From Burkholderia glumae LMG 2196 = ATCC 33617 (GTDB taxonomy: Bacteria > Pseudomonadota > Gammaproteobacteria > Burkholderiales > Burkholderiaceae), in the NCBI RefSeq assembly GCF_000960995.1, contig NZ_CP009433.1:124001-188000 (forward strand): a DNA stretch of 64,000 bases. The letters run 5' to 3'. Every line of letters starts with the position of its first letter. The first letter of the stretch is position 1. A model generated the notes under the pieces. That model saw only the letters and a program-made list of their open reading frames with translations, ran no database searches and was not told where the DNA came from. The position numbers and the translations under genes were made by a program. Positions 13,796 through 22,760 of this stretch are shown here, one piece after another.

Positions 13796-16717
13796 TCAAT
13801 CCAGATCGAACTGAGTCTGCTGTAGCACCTGCTGTTGCCGCCGAGGCTGCGGCGCCGCGTTGACCGGCTGCGGTTGCAGCGACGGGTTAGCCAACTGAGC
13901 CTCCTCATGCTCGCGAAGCGTCTGCAGAGCGCTCGACTTGTCCTGATGCTGGCTGACTGCCCATCGGGCGGTCTCGGCGCCTGTCGTGTAGACCAGCAGA
14001 TCGTCGACGGCACGGGTGATACCAACGTAGAAACTGCGGTCACCGAAAATGCGACGCACGGTCATCGCAATGTCTGACTGTCGGCGTGGGTCGTCAGGGT
14101 CACGCCCAAGCTTTTCGGACGGGATGTGCAGGATGGCCTGCTCGCGCGTCGCGCCCTGGCCGGCGTGGACCGTCGCCGCATAGGCGTGATCCCAATGCCG
14201 CTGGGCGTCGAGATCCCACGGGATCTCCTTTCCGTCCGCGAGACGCAGGACGGCCTGGTTGCCCTGGATGGAGACCACCGTCGCCTCGTGACCGTTCTTG
14301 ACCAGTTCGTCGCCGCGCGTAAAGCGGATGACGTCGCGAGCCGCCAGCGCGCGCTCCTCCGAGAGATAGATCTCGACGCGGCTGTATTTCTTCGGCTCCC
14401 ACTCCATCAGCGAGCCATCGGCTTTGCGGAGCACAACGATGCCTTCATCCGGTCGGGTCGCGACGACTGTCATATATTCGCCGCGGGCCGCGAGGATCTT
14501 CTGGTAGTCTCGACCGAACCGCACGGTCATGTCCGTGGTGTAATACTGCGCCTCTTTTTGCTTGGCCCGGGTCATCTCACTTTCGGACCTGAAAATCGTG
14601 TGGTCCGACTCCTGCGTGTCAAGCTCGCCGCGCGCTTGTAGCTGAGACCGAATCGCGTTGTTGATGTTGACGCGGTCCTCGTTGAATGGCGTGATGATGA
14701 TGGTCTCGTTGCGTCGATCGCCTCGCTCGACGTACCGGCGCGCCAAGTTTTGCACCAGCTGCTCCCCATCGGGGATTTCAATGACGCGGCCGGCTTGCTC
14801 GAGAAAATCGAAGACGCGGACATTGCGTTCCAGGTTGATCTCGGTTAATTGCTCGCCCGGCGCCAAGTCGGCGGTGCCTACGGCGATAGCCACGGCTTGC
14901 TGCAGCTCAGGGTTTCGCTGGCGCTGAATCTGCGACATGATCGCCGTCGTGAGGCCCTCGTCCTGCAGAACCTCAAACGGCTTGCCGGCCTCGATCGCCT
15001 GCAGCTGAACCTTGTCGCCGAGGAGAACGATCTTCGCGTCGGCACGCTCGACCATTTTGAGGAGTCGAGCCTGCTGGCGTTGGCTGACGAACGACGCTTC
15101 ATCGACAAGCCAGAGTTCGGGCTCCCGGTTCATCTCTGGGACGTATTCACGGAGCACCTTCAGGTCTTCCTGCCGTCGTTGCTCGTGGATTTCAAACATC
15201 GTGATGGTATGGGCTTCGATGCCGCCGTCGGCCCCAAGTTGCAAGGCCGCTTTGCCGGTAGCCGCCATCCCGCGTACCACATAGCCCTGCTCGCGGGCGA
15301 TTTGAACGGTACCCTTGACCATCGTCGTCTTGCCGACGCCGGCGAGGCCTTGGACGGCGACAACGCGGTCCTCGGTGGTGAGCGCAAGCTCAATCGCCGC
15401 GCGCTGACCGCTGGTGTAATCGAAGTTTGGATCGCCGCGCTCCGTGCGCGCGGCAGCGATCGCCTGTTCGATGCGTGTCCTCACTAGCTCGAGCGGCGCG
15501 ATAGGACGCGTCATGCCTTGCTGAGACAGGGCCTGCTCAACTGTCCAGCGTTCGGTGTTCAACATCTTCTCGGTGGTGATGTTGCCGTCCGGCAGGTTGA
15601 CGATCTTGCCGCCCTCAACCAGTTTCTGGTATGCGTTCAGGATCGCAGCCGGGGACGTGCGGCCAACGGCGTGCTCGATGGCGGTCTTGACCAGGTCGTA
15701 GCGGTTCAAGACGATCTCGCGCTCTCCCAGGTGCGCGGCCGCAAACCGAAGCGCGTCGAGCCCGGACAATTCGACGACGCGGGCATCGGTGCCGGCCTCC
15801 CGCGCCTCGTGCGCCTTCGCCTGGATGGCGCCGTAGTCCAAGCCGACCGACTGCGCGCGCTCGCGCCAGGTATGGGAGAGCACGGCGTGGTCAACGTCGC
15901 GCTTGCGCTCGCGGGTGGCGAGCACCGCGCGCTCCTTCTCTGCCGGAGTCGCGTTGGCCGGGTCGATCCCGTTCGCCCGGAGCCAGCGATCACGCGCGGC
16001 GGATCGCTGGCTGAAATGCTCGATCTGCTCGCGGGTGACGCCCACCAGCTCGAAGTTGCCGTTCTTGTCCGGCGCCGTGATTGCATAGCCGCGCTTCTGC
16101 AAGGCGCGCGCGAGCGAGGCGGTATAGACGGCGCCGATGACCTTCTGCTGCAGGTACAGCTCGTCATTCGTGAGCGCGCGCCATTGCCCGTCCTCGCGTC
16201 GCGTGGCATTGAGGATCACGGCGTGCGTGTGGGTGTCCGGGTCCAGGTCGCGGCTCGTGTTGTGGCGGAACAGGGCGGCGACGATGTTCCCGGTCTCCTC
16301 GGTGATCGTCTCGCCGTCGACCGTCTTGCGAGCCTGGGCGGCATATTCCTCGACGTACTCGAGCGCCTCCTTGACGGCCTCCTCGTGCGCGAGGCGCACC
16401 TGGTGATCCTCGAACACCTCGGCCGCGATGCTGACGCTCTTGGGCGCGGAAAACGTCAGATCGATTCCCGGGCGGTGGACCCAGTCCGGCTGGCCATTAT
16501 CGTCGCGCACGACGCGGCCCAACTGTTTACCGGCGACGCGGCCGGAGAGCAGCTCGAAGAATTCCTTCTCATCAACCTGGCCGTCGAGCCCGAGCGCGGC
16601 GGCACCCTTACCAAACCATTGAGAGCGCTCGAGGCCCTGCTCGGTGGTGTAGTAGTTGTCCTTGGAGAAGTAGTGCAGCGCCTGGCCGGCACTGCCTACA
16701 TTGTGCATGCTCATCAT
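13796..16717 (-). CDS. trwC: MobF-family conjugative relaxase-helicase, TrwC/TraI-like
   Basis: A 973-residue two-part enzyme. The N-terminal relaxase has the catalytic tyrosines Tyr16 and Tyr22/23 (HYFSKDNYY) and the metal-binding histidines (RHN at about 151, DTHTHAVILN at 161-170). The C-terminal RecD-like helicase has Walker A GLAGVGKTT (457-465) and Walker B WLVDEAS. It nicks oriT, stays bound to the 5' end and unwinds the strand for transfer. It starts 9 bp after the trwB-like gene, as in the R388 order A-B-C. A near-copy of its last ~180 codons lies at 55656-56205, and a shorter relic at 12175-12240. No mating-pore genes are in the window. Confidence 0.95.
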   Translation of the reverse strand: MMSMHNVGSAGQALHYFSKDNYYTTEQGLERSQWFGKGAAALGLDGQVDEKEFFELLSGRVAGKQLGRVVRDDNGQPDWVHRPGIDLTFSAPKSVSIAAEVFEDHQVRLAHEEAVKEALEYVEEYAAQARKTVDGETITEETGNIVAALFRHNTSRDLDPDTHTHAVILNATRREDGQWRALTNDELYLQQKVIGAVYTASLARALQKRGYAITAPDKNGNFELVGVTREQIEHFSQRSAARDRWLRANGIDPANATPAEKERAVLATRERKRDVDHAVLSHTWRERAQSVGLDYGAIQAKAHEAREAGTDARVVELSGLDALRFAAAHLGEREIVLNRYDLVKTAIEHAVGRTSPAAILNAYQKLVEGGKIVNLPDGNITTEKMLNTERWTVEQALSQQGMTRPIAPLELVRTRIEQAIAAARTERGDPNFDYTSGQRAAIELALTTEDRVVAVQGLAGVGKTTMVKGTVQIAREQGYVVRGMAATGKAALQLGADGGIEAHTITMFEIHEQRRQEDLKVLREYVPEMNREPELWLVDEASFVSQRQQARLLKMVERADAKIVLLGDKVQLQAIEAGKPFEVLQDEGLTTAIMSQIQRQRNPELQQAVAIAVGTADLAPGEQLTEINLERNVRVFDFLEQAGRVIEIPDGEQLVQNLARRYVERGDRRNETIIITPFNEDRVNINNAIRSQLQARGELDTQESDHTIFRSESEMTRAKQKEAQYYTTDMTVRFGRDYQKILAARGEYMTVVATRPDEGIVVLRKADGSLMEWEPKKYSRVEIYLSEERALAARDVIRFTRGDELVKNGHEATVVSIQGNQAVLRLADGKEIPWDLDAQRHWDHAYAATVHAGQGATREQAILHIPSEKLGRDPDDPRRQSDIAMTVRRIFGDRSFYVGITRAVDDLLVYTTGAETARWAVSQHQDKSSALQTLREHEEAQLANPSLQPQPVNAAPQPRRQQQVLQQTQFDLD

Positions 16718-16726
16718 GGCGCGGTC

Positions 16727-18793
16727 TCAGAACAGGTCGAAGTTGCCGGTGGAATCGTCGGGCGCGCTGCTGGTGCCGCGCGACTGGGCGCTGGCTCGCC
16801 CCTGGACCTCGCCGGTGTCCGCGTCGACGACGTCTCCGGACGGGAGCATGATGAGATTGGCCGGCGCGGCAGCGGCAGGCGCGGTACGGGCACCGACAGC
16901 CGTGGACGTGGAAGCGGCAGGCGCGGCCGAGCCAGCAGAAGGCGGGGGAGAGGCAACCGGGTCAGTCGATGCCGCTGGCGCCGGTTGGCTTGGTGCAGTC
17001 GCAGAGGACGACGACGCGGCCGGGGCCGGCACCGCGATCGGCGGGCTCGAGACCGCTGACGGCGGAATCCACAAGCCTGGATCTTGGCGCGGCACGAAGG
17101 GGGTGGCGACTTGCGGAAACGGGACGTAGCGGTACTTGACCCGCGCAATCGGATAGTCGCTCGGGGTCACGAGATACCCTTGCATGTCGGGCAGATGCAA
17201 AATCTCGGAGGACAGCACGATGTCACGCAAATTGCGCTTGGCAAAAACGCTCATTCCGTCGCGTCGCTCATCGATGCCCAGGTTGAAACTTTCTTCCTTT
17301 TCATCCAGATCCGCCTGGCCGATGGCATTGACCAGCGCTTTTGCTGAATCGCCGTCGGTGACACGGAGGAGTAGCTTGGTCTGGCATCCGGAGATGATGG
17401 TACGGGCGAGGTAATCGCCATAGATCTCGAAGAGTTGCAAGAAATCCTGGAGGCCGAGGACGAAGCAGCCGCCGAATTTGCGCGTGCCGGTCACGGCCAC
17501 CTTCATGATCTCCAGCTTCTGCAAACCGGGTAGCTCGTCGTAGAAATACCAGATGCGTTCTTCATGAATCGGCTTCAAGGACAGCAGCGCCTGGATCGCG
17601 ATATCGCACCAGAGACTGATGAGCGGCAGGAGCGCTGATTTCTGTTCTTCGTTGACCGTGATGAAAAGCCAGGAGTCGTCGTCCTCCTTCTGCGTCCACT
17701 CCCGAATCGAAAATGGGTCACCCTCGTCATGCAGGAAGCGAAAACTATCGAGCTGATTCTGGACGGTCATTTTCAGGCTCATGCCAGTACGCTCGGTGAC
17801 CGGATCGACGTAGGTGGCAGCAGCCTCCCGAATCAGAAGCGCGTGAAGCTCGTCGAGATTGCTGCGCGAGATGGCGTTATATAGATCGGCGTTCGTTCGT
17901 TTGTTGGATTTACCGAGCGCTCGAAGCGAATCCTTGAATACCATCCGAGCCGCGATCGCGAAAAAGGGTTGCGGGTCCTTTGGTGGCAGTGGAATGAGCG
18001 CTTCCGCTATGTTGTCATAGTGGATCTCGCCGTGAATTTCTCGCCAAGGGTTCCAGTTCGGACTGCGCGCATCGAGCGGGTTGAGGATGATGTCCTTCCC
18101 TTCTCGGTAAAACGCCGCGGTGAACTCACCGGAGGAATCGTAGACGACGGCCTTTTTGCCACGTGCGCGTACCTGCCGCATGAGTTCGAAAAACTGCCGG
18201 GACTTACCGGTTCCCTGCGCGCCGGCAATGAGGGTGTTAAGGTTCTCGGCCCCCTTGCGCATCGGCACGTCGGCGATGCGATAGGGGCTCGCGTCGTTGC
18301 GAGCCACCAATTCGGATTTGAGCTGTTTTGCCTTGACCAGGCGAGCGCCACGGACCTGATGATCGGTGAGTCGCTTGCGGCCGTACTCCATCCAGAAAAT
18401 CGTGGCGATGACGAAGCAGCCGATGGCGGCCAGCGTGCCGTAGAGAGCCGCGTTGTAGATTTCGACGTTGACCGAGTCGGCGGCGTCTTGCGTAAAAGCG
18501 AGCGCCTCGGCGGGCTGCATGGAGGTGCCGCCGGAGTCGAAATTGAAGTTGATCGTGCGGTTGGCCATCGGCACGACTGTGAGCAAATCGGCCTGGAGAT
18601 GCTTGAGCGCGAGATACCGGTCTTCAGAGGAAGTGGCGAGAAACAGCGAGCCGGCCGCGACCAGGATGCCTGCGATGAGCGAACCGACGAGGACGAAGAG
18701 GACCCCGCTGGCGAAGAGTTTTGCCTGTTGCCACCACAGGGCGATGCCCCGGGAAAAGGTGGCGCTAGTGCTCGGAGCGCGGGCGTTAGTCAT
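16727..18793 (-). CDS. trwB: Type IV coupling protein, TrwB/TraD-like
   Basis: A 688-residue inner-membrane ATPase: membrane helices at about 28-52 and 113-134 with a small periplasmic loop, then the hexameric motor with Walker A GAQGTGKS (191-198) and Walker B RIWYFYDELPGL. The last ~110 residues are a Pro/Ala/Ser-rich low-complexity tail ending NFDLF, not usual in R388 TrwB. It links the relaxosome to the type IV secretion channel and pumps DNA. The start overlaps the stop of the upstream trwA-like gene by 8 bp, and the end is 9 bp from the relaxase gene, so the three form one operon. Confidence 0.93.
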   Translation of the reverse strand: MTNARAPSTSATFSRGIALWWQQAKLFASGVLFVLVGSLIAGILVAAGSLFLATSSEDRYLALKHLQADLLTVVPMANRTINFNFDSGGTSMQPAEALAFTQDAADSVNVEIYNAALYGTLAAIGCFVIATIFWMEYGRKRLTDHQVRGARLVKAKQLKSELVARNDASPYRIADVPMRKGAENLNTLIAGAQGTGKSRQFFELMRQVRARGKKAVVYDSSGEFTAAFYREGKDIILNPLDARSPNWNPWREIHGEIHYDNIAEALIPLPPKDPQPFFAIAARMVFKDSLRALGKSNKRTNADLYNAISRSNLDELHALLIREAAATYVDPVTERTGMSLKMTVQNQLDSFRFLHDEGDPFSIREWTQKEDDDSWLFITVNEEQKSALLPLISLWCDIAIQALLSLKPIHEERIWYFYDELPGLQKLEIMKVAVTGTRKFGGCFVLGLQDFLQLFEIYGDYLARTIISGCQTKLLLRVTDGDSAKALVNAIGQADLDEKEESFNLGIDERRDGMSVFAKRNLRDIVLSSEILHLPDMQGYLVTPSDYPIARVKYRYVPFPQVATPFVPRQDPGLWIPPSAVSSPPIAVPAPAASSSSATAPSQPAPAASTDPVASPPPSAGSAAPAASTSTAVGARTAPAAAAPANLIMLPSGDVVDADTGEVQGRASAQSRGTSSAPDDSTGNFDLF

Positions 18794-19232
18794 GGGCGCC
18801 TCCGGTCAATTCGCGAATTTTTGCCCGAGCGGCATCCTGGGCGCGATCGCGCACCTGCGGGCTCCGGTCGTGCGCGATCGTTCCGAGAATCTCGGCACTG
18901 GTAAAGACGGCTTCGAGCTGGGCCTGCTGAACCTTATTCAGACGGATACCGCTCGGGGGTCGAGCGTCTTCCTGCGGAGACGAGGGCTTGGCAGGCGGCG
19001 CACTCACCTGTGCCACCAGTTCCTGAACGGCGGCCATTAGTGCGAGGACGCGTTGCTCGAGCTGAACCACATTGTCGTTGAGAACGCCCTGGGCAAGATA
19101 TCGCCGGACGTACTCGGAAAGGGAAAGCCCGGCTTCTTGAGCCTTGGCACGATAGAAGGCATCCGTTACCGGATCGGCCTTGATTGACCAAGGGTTGCGC
19201 GCACGCTTGCCTGGCGCTTTGAGACGCGGCAT
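18786..19232 (-). CDS. trwA: Relaxosome accessory DNA-binding protein, TrwA-like
   Basis: A 148-residue protein with a basic N-terminus (RLKAPGKRARNPW) and a predicted ribbon-helix-helix region (AQEAGLSLSEYVRRYLAQG), a heptad-like helix (VVQLEQRVLALMAAVQELV) and a C-terminal helical part. TrwA-like proteins bind oriT as tetramers, stimulate nicking by TrwC and ATP hydrolysis by TrwB, and repress their own operon. The gene heads the operon next to the putative oriT, exactly where trwA sits in R388. The family call is by size, fold pattern and synteny. Confidence 0.8.
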   Translation of the reverse strand: MPRLKAPGKRARNPWSIKADPVTDAFYRAKAQEAGLSLSEYVRRYLAQGVLNDNVVQLEQRVLALMAAVQELVAQVSAPPAKPSSPQEDARPPSGIRLNKVQQAQLEAVFTSAEILGTIAHDRSPQVRDRAQDAARAKIRELTGGAHD

Positions 19233-19399
19233 GGAGACCTCATGTCGAGAGATCCCTACCTTGAACCCCGAATATTTTTTATCGGCTCGGCTCGAAACCT
19301 CGCCGTCCGTGTGGCGTGGATCGTAGCACGACGAGCAAGAGTCGGCACGCTTTCAACCGGGAATTTTCGCGCGTGTCTCTTTTGCGGCCCGATTGATTT

Positions 19400-19640
19400 C
19401 ACTCGTTCCGGTAATACGCAGGAATACTATGCAAGTCGATGAATTCAAAGCCTTATCTTCCCGCGTATCTTCCGTGATAGCGGGTTAGGCGTATTACCGA
19501 TGCGATTTGGGCGTACTACCGGCAAAGGTCTTGATGCGAAAGCCTTTGCGGGATGTGTTGGGGATTTTCACGGCAGCAGAGCGCATGCCTAGGCGTCGTA
19601 CCGTTAAAAGCCTTGCGTAGCAAGGCTTTTAACGCCTGCA
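19400..19640. other. Candidate oriT with repeats and hairpins
   Basis: The 11-bp word GCGTATTACCG occurs at 19489-19499, again with one change (GCGTACTACCG) at 19511-19521, 22 bp later, and inverted (CGGTAATACGC) at 19409-19419. A bulged hairpin CCCGC/GCGGG spans 19460-19484, GCAAAGG/CCTTTGC lies at 19522-19549, and a perfect 14-bp inverted repeat (GTTAAAAGCCTTGC) with a 3-base loop is at 19603-19633. It lies directly upstream of the trwA-like gene, where R388 oriT is found. The nic site is not proven; the GCGTATTAC words are my best guess. Confidence 0.65.
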
Positions 19641-20003
19641 ACGGAGTTGCGTGGTGTGTGACCGCCTACTCGGGGAGTGGGGCCTCGGCCCCACGCGGGT
19701 CCTGGGTAGGCGCGTTCATCTGGATGGGAAGGTCGGCCACTGCCGACCGGACCGGTTTTTCAGCAGGCGTCGCGATCGCCATCGCAGCCAGCCGGAGCGG
19801 TGCTTCGTTTCCGGTGAGGCGGGAGCCTGGATGAGCGACATCGGTACTTCGCAGGACGGTTGCGGTTGAGTGCGTGACGAGAAAAGTGAGGACGGAAGGC
19901 GAGCGTCGATCACTTCGTCATGGGCCGATTTTGCGCGAGGGGGCGGAGCGCAGACAGGGTGCGGGTAGTGAGAATTTCGGAGCGGTGGGGGTGGTTATGC
20001 CGC

Positions 20004-20155
20004 GCAGGTTTTCCACATGTCCACGGGTCCGGACCGACGCCGCGATGAGTAAACATCGCAGAGCGTCGGCCGCGCGCCGTTATCCACGACGGTGTTTGTT
20101 GTGGATAACGGGAGAAGCGCGGGGACCGGTGCGGCATGTGGGAAACCTGCCCGCG
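20004..20155. other. DnaA-box cluster, possible replication origin
   Basis: DnaA-box-like nonamers are TTTTCCACA (20009-20017), TTATCCACG (20080-20088) and, reversed, TTATCCACA (20100-20108); the last two form an inverted pair. GCAGGTTTTCCACATG at 20004-20019 recurs inverted as GCAGGTTTCCCACATG ending near 20153, framing the cluster. From 19640 to 20345 I see no credible gene. No replication initiator gene is recognised in the window, so this could be a vegetative origin, or the DnaA-dependent half of one. The 180-bp repeat array follows directly. Confidence 0.45.
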
Positions 20156-20344
20156 TTGCGGAGTGAGGATGGCCGGTTTCGGGTTGGTTTTGCTGTGCGG
20201 CGTTTGGTTCGAGCTGGGCGATCTCGAGGCGATGGGGTTGGTCGGCCGCGACGGTGGCGGCCGACGTGGGCGACACGGCGCAGCGGGAGCTGCGCACCTG
20301 GGATTTCCGCGGCGGGCGGCTCGATCTCGGTGGAGACGAGCCGC

Positions 20345-21470
20345 CCGCCGCGGCCGCTGCATGTGGGGCGCGGTTGCGCAGATTTTTTTGTCGGCGCTGG
20401 CTGCCCGGCCGCCCGCGTCAGCGGGCTCGTCCATCACGACCGGCCGTTGGCCCGCGAGCAGCGGGCGCGTTCTCCTGGCTGGTTGTCCCGCGCCGGTCGG
20501 CTGGCGTTTTCGCAGAGCGGGCCGGCCGGCGCGGTCGCTGCACGCGCGGCGCGATCGCGGTTTTTTCCCGCCGGCGCCGGTGGCCTGGCCGCCCGCGCCA
20601 GCGGGCTCGTTGATCACGACCGGCTGTTGGCCCGCGAGCAGCGGGCGCGTGCTCCTGGCTGGCTGTTCCGCGCCGGGCGGCTCACGTTTTCGTAGAGCGG
20701 GCCGGCCGGCGCGGTCGCTGCACGCGCGGCGCGATCGCGGCGTTTTCCCGCCGGCGCCGGTGGCCCGGCCGCCCGCCCCAGCGGGCTCGTTCATCACGAC
20801 CGGCCGTTCGCCCGCGAGTAGCGGGCGCGGTCGCTGCACGCATGGCGCGATCGCGGCGTTTTCCCGCCGGCGCCGGTGGCCCGGCTGCCCGCGCCGGCGG
20901 GCTCGTTCATCACGACCGGCCGTTCGCCCGCGCGCAGCGGGCGCGTGCTTCTGGCTGGCTGTTCCGCGCCGGGCGGCTCGCGTTTTCGCAGAGCGGGCCG
21001 GCCGGCGCGGTCGCTGCACGCGCGCCGCGATCGCGGCGTTTTCCCGCCGGCGCCGCTGGCTCGGACGCCCGCGCCAGCGGGCTCGTTCATCACGACCGGT
21101 CGTTGGCCCGCGAGCAGCGGGCGCGTGCTCCTGGCTGGCAGTTCCGCCCGGGTGGCTCGCATTTTCGTAGAGCGGGCCGGCCGGCGCGGCCGCTGCACGC
21201 ACGGCGCGATCGCGGGGTTTTCCCGTCGGCGCCGGTGGCCCGGCCGCCCGCGCCAGCGGGCTCGTTCATCACGACCGGTCGTTGGCCCGCGAGCAGCGGG
21301 CGCGTGCTCCTGGCTGGCAGTTCCGCGCCGGGCGGCTCGCGTTTTCGTAGAGCGGGCCGGCCGGCGCGGCCGCTGCACGCGCGGCGCGATCGCGGCGTCT
21401 TCCCGCCGGCGCCGACGGTGTCCGGCCGTCGCGCGCTGGCGGCTCGCGTTTTCGCGCCGGCGCGGTTCAG
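20345..21470. repeat. 180-bp tandem repeat array, about six units
   Basis: The marker word GCGGGCTCGT recurs at 20421, 20601, 20781, 20897, 21077 and 21256: spacings of 180, 180, 116, 180 and 179 bp, so one unit has lost 64 bp. Units are very GC-rich and contain two small palindromes, GCCCGCgagcaGCGGGC and a CCCGCGCCAGCGGG block. Long open frames cross the array on both strands, but they are Arg/Ala/Pro/Gly repeats that merely reflect composition and the 3n period. Related fragments occur at about 23645 and 33924-34085. Confidence 0.9.
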
Positions 21471-21518
21471 CTACACTTCGCGCAAGGGGGAGGGAACCAC
21501 AATGGAGTAGAACCTACG

Positions 21519-21800
21519 ATGTCGGATGCCACGCAAAAATCGGCGCGCACGCCGCGCGATCTTGACCGCGAAATAGAGCGAGCACAGGCGAAATTGAAGA
21601 AGCTCGAACAGGAGCGAAGGGAGCAGGCGCGCAAAGCGGCCGAGCGCAACGAGCGCGCCATTCTCGACTGCTTGCGTGAGGCGAAGCTGCTAGAACTGCC
21701 GGCGGAAACTTGGCAGGGGAAGATTACGGATATCACGCGGCTTCTCTCAGCCGCACCTTCCGCCGAGCAGGGGGCGGGCCAGCCTACACGCAACGGGTAA
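21519..21800 (+). CDS. Small coiled-coil plasmid protein, unknown function
   Basis: A 93-residue, highly charged protein. Residues 10-60 form a long amphipathic helix (DLDREIERAQAKLKKLEQER...) followed by ILDCLREAKLLELPAETWQGK. It resembles in general build the small accessory proteins of mobilisation regions (TraD/MobC-like), but I cannot assign a family. It starts just after the 180-bp repeat array, with a GGAG at about 21504, and converges on the next gene across a hairpin terminator. Codon use and the compact frame suggest a real gene. Confidence 0.6.
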   Translation: MSDATQKSARTPRDLDREIERAQAKLKKLEQERREQARKAAERNERAILDCLREAKLLELPAETWQGKITDITRLLSAAPSAEQGAGQPTRNG

Positions 21801-21820
21801 CTCGCGCCGGCGTGAGTGTT

Positions 21821-21867
21821 GGGGCAATCTGGTGTGGCGCGCCTATTGCGCGGCACAGGATTGCCCC
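21821..21867. terminator. Long hairpin between convergent genes
   Basis: GGGGCAATC at 21821-21829 pairs with GATTGCCCC at 21859-21867, with further pairing inside (TGTgGCGCGC against GCGCggCACA) around a CTATT loop. No long T-run follows, but the position between convergent genes suits a bidirectional terminator. Confidence 0.55.
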
Positions 21868-21920
21868 GATTCTTTCGGTTTGAATTGGGGTGTCAGGCGT
21901 CGCGCGCAATGACGGGCATT

Positions 21921-22274
21921 TCACCAGTTGGTGGTTTCGTTCATCCACACTGCTACGCAAACTCCGAGCGCGGCGGCAATCGCGACTTCGGGGCGCCGCA
22001 AACCGAGCGCGATGATGAACAAGCCGGGGGCGGACGCGGCCCCGACAACGGCGAGCTTCCGAAGTGCGGCGCGCGCGGGCAGCTTGCCCCGGTTCGGCGC
22101 GAGCGTTTCGACTGCGACGATCGCAGCGGCGATGGAGGCGACAAATGCGGTTGCGAGTTCCGGCATGCGGGTCTTGACGCCGACGTAAATCGCGAGAATC
22201 GCGAAGGTGCCGGCAATCGCGACGAAGCGAGCGGCAATCGTCTGAAACTTGGCGCGGACGGCGGTGTTGTTCAT
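21921..22274 (-). CDS. Small hydrophobic membrane protein, unknown function
   Basis: A 117-residue protein with about four hydrophobic segments: FVAIAGTFAILAIYVGV, ATAFVASIAAAIVAVETLA, LAVVGAASAPGLFIIALGL and VAIAAALGVCVAVWM. No motif is recognised. The ATG at 22274 has an AGGAGG 6 bases upstream, better than the TTG two codons earlier. It is last in a minus-strand run of small plasmid genes. A role in the envelope is all that can be inferred. Confidence 0.65.
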   Translation of the reverse strand: MNNTAVRAKFQTIAARFVAIAGTFAILAIYVGVKTRMPELATAFVASIAAAIVAVETLAPNRGKLPARAALRKLAVVGAASAPGLFIIALGLRRPEVAIAAALGVCVAVWMNETTNW

Positions 22275-22349
22275 GTTCAACCTCCTGGTGCTTGGTGAGC
22301 GCGCCGGGCTCGGTTCCCGGGGGGCGAGAATTACGTGGGGATGGGCGGG

Positions 22350-22703
22350 TCAATGCTCTATGCGATCGTGGAACGGGCAGGGGTGCCCATCCTCATTGTT
22401 GCAACCGGGACAATATTCAATCTCTTCCACTTCAAGCCGATGTCTCCACCCCGAGCGCCACGCGCGCGAAAGAGCAGGAACGTCAGCGAAGAATGCAGGG
22501 ATGTCGCTATCCGCGTTGGACCCGCCGCAGGCTTGCGCGTCGCGGTAGCCGAGCCAGACGGCATCCATCACGGCGTCGCCGCCTTCATCAATGCCGTCTG
22601 GATTGCCGATCATCTTGAGTTTTGCAAGGACGTATTCGCACCGCACGTCCAGATAGACGTTACCGAGTGATGCTGACAGAGCTTGAGCGGAGGTGGCTTT
22701 CAT
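22350..22703 (-). CDS. Hypothetical protein with C-terminal Cys/His cluster
   Basis: A 117-residue acidic protein. The C-terminus carries CPGCNNEDGHPCPFHDR, a spacing of Cys and His (CxxC...HxCxxH) that suggests a bound zinc. The middle has DGIDEGGDAVMDAVWLGYRDAQA. I do not recognise the family. It lies upstream of and in line with the 21921 gene and downstream of the 22761 gene. No strong ribosome site is visible, so the start is uncertain. It may be a small zinc-dependent nucleic-acid-binding protein, but that is a guess. Confidence 0.55.
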   Translation of the reverse strand: MKATSAQALSASLGNVYLDVRCEYVLAKLKMIGNPDGIDEGGDAVMDAVWLGYRDAQACGGSNADSDIPAFFADVPALSRAWRSGWRHRLEVEEIEYCPGCNNEDGHPCPFHDRIEH

Positions 22704-22760
22704 GGTCGGGTGTCGTGTTCGGTGGAAAAAGCGCCGGGCACGGTGCCCGGCGCGGATGGG

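Noticed and set aside
15518..17059. 513-codon plus-strand frame
   Set aside because: It is antisense to the relaxase and coupling-protein genes, whose motifs are clear; an effect of high GC.
19603..19633. Perfect inverted repeat as a rho-independent terminator
   Set aside because: It is symmetric with A and T runs inside the arms but lies upstream of the trw operon among other oriT-like repeats; a terminator role cannot be excluded but is less likely.
19910..21202. Long open frames (up to 430 codons) through the 180-bp repeats on both strands
   Set aside because: Products are repetitive Arg/Ala/Pro/Gly strings; the period of 180 keeps any frame open. No start site or domain supports a gene.
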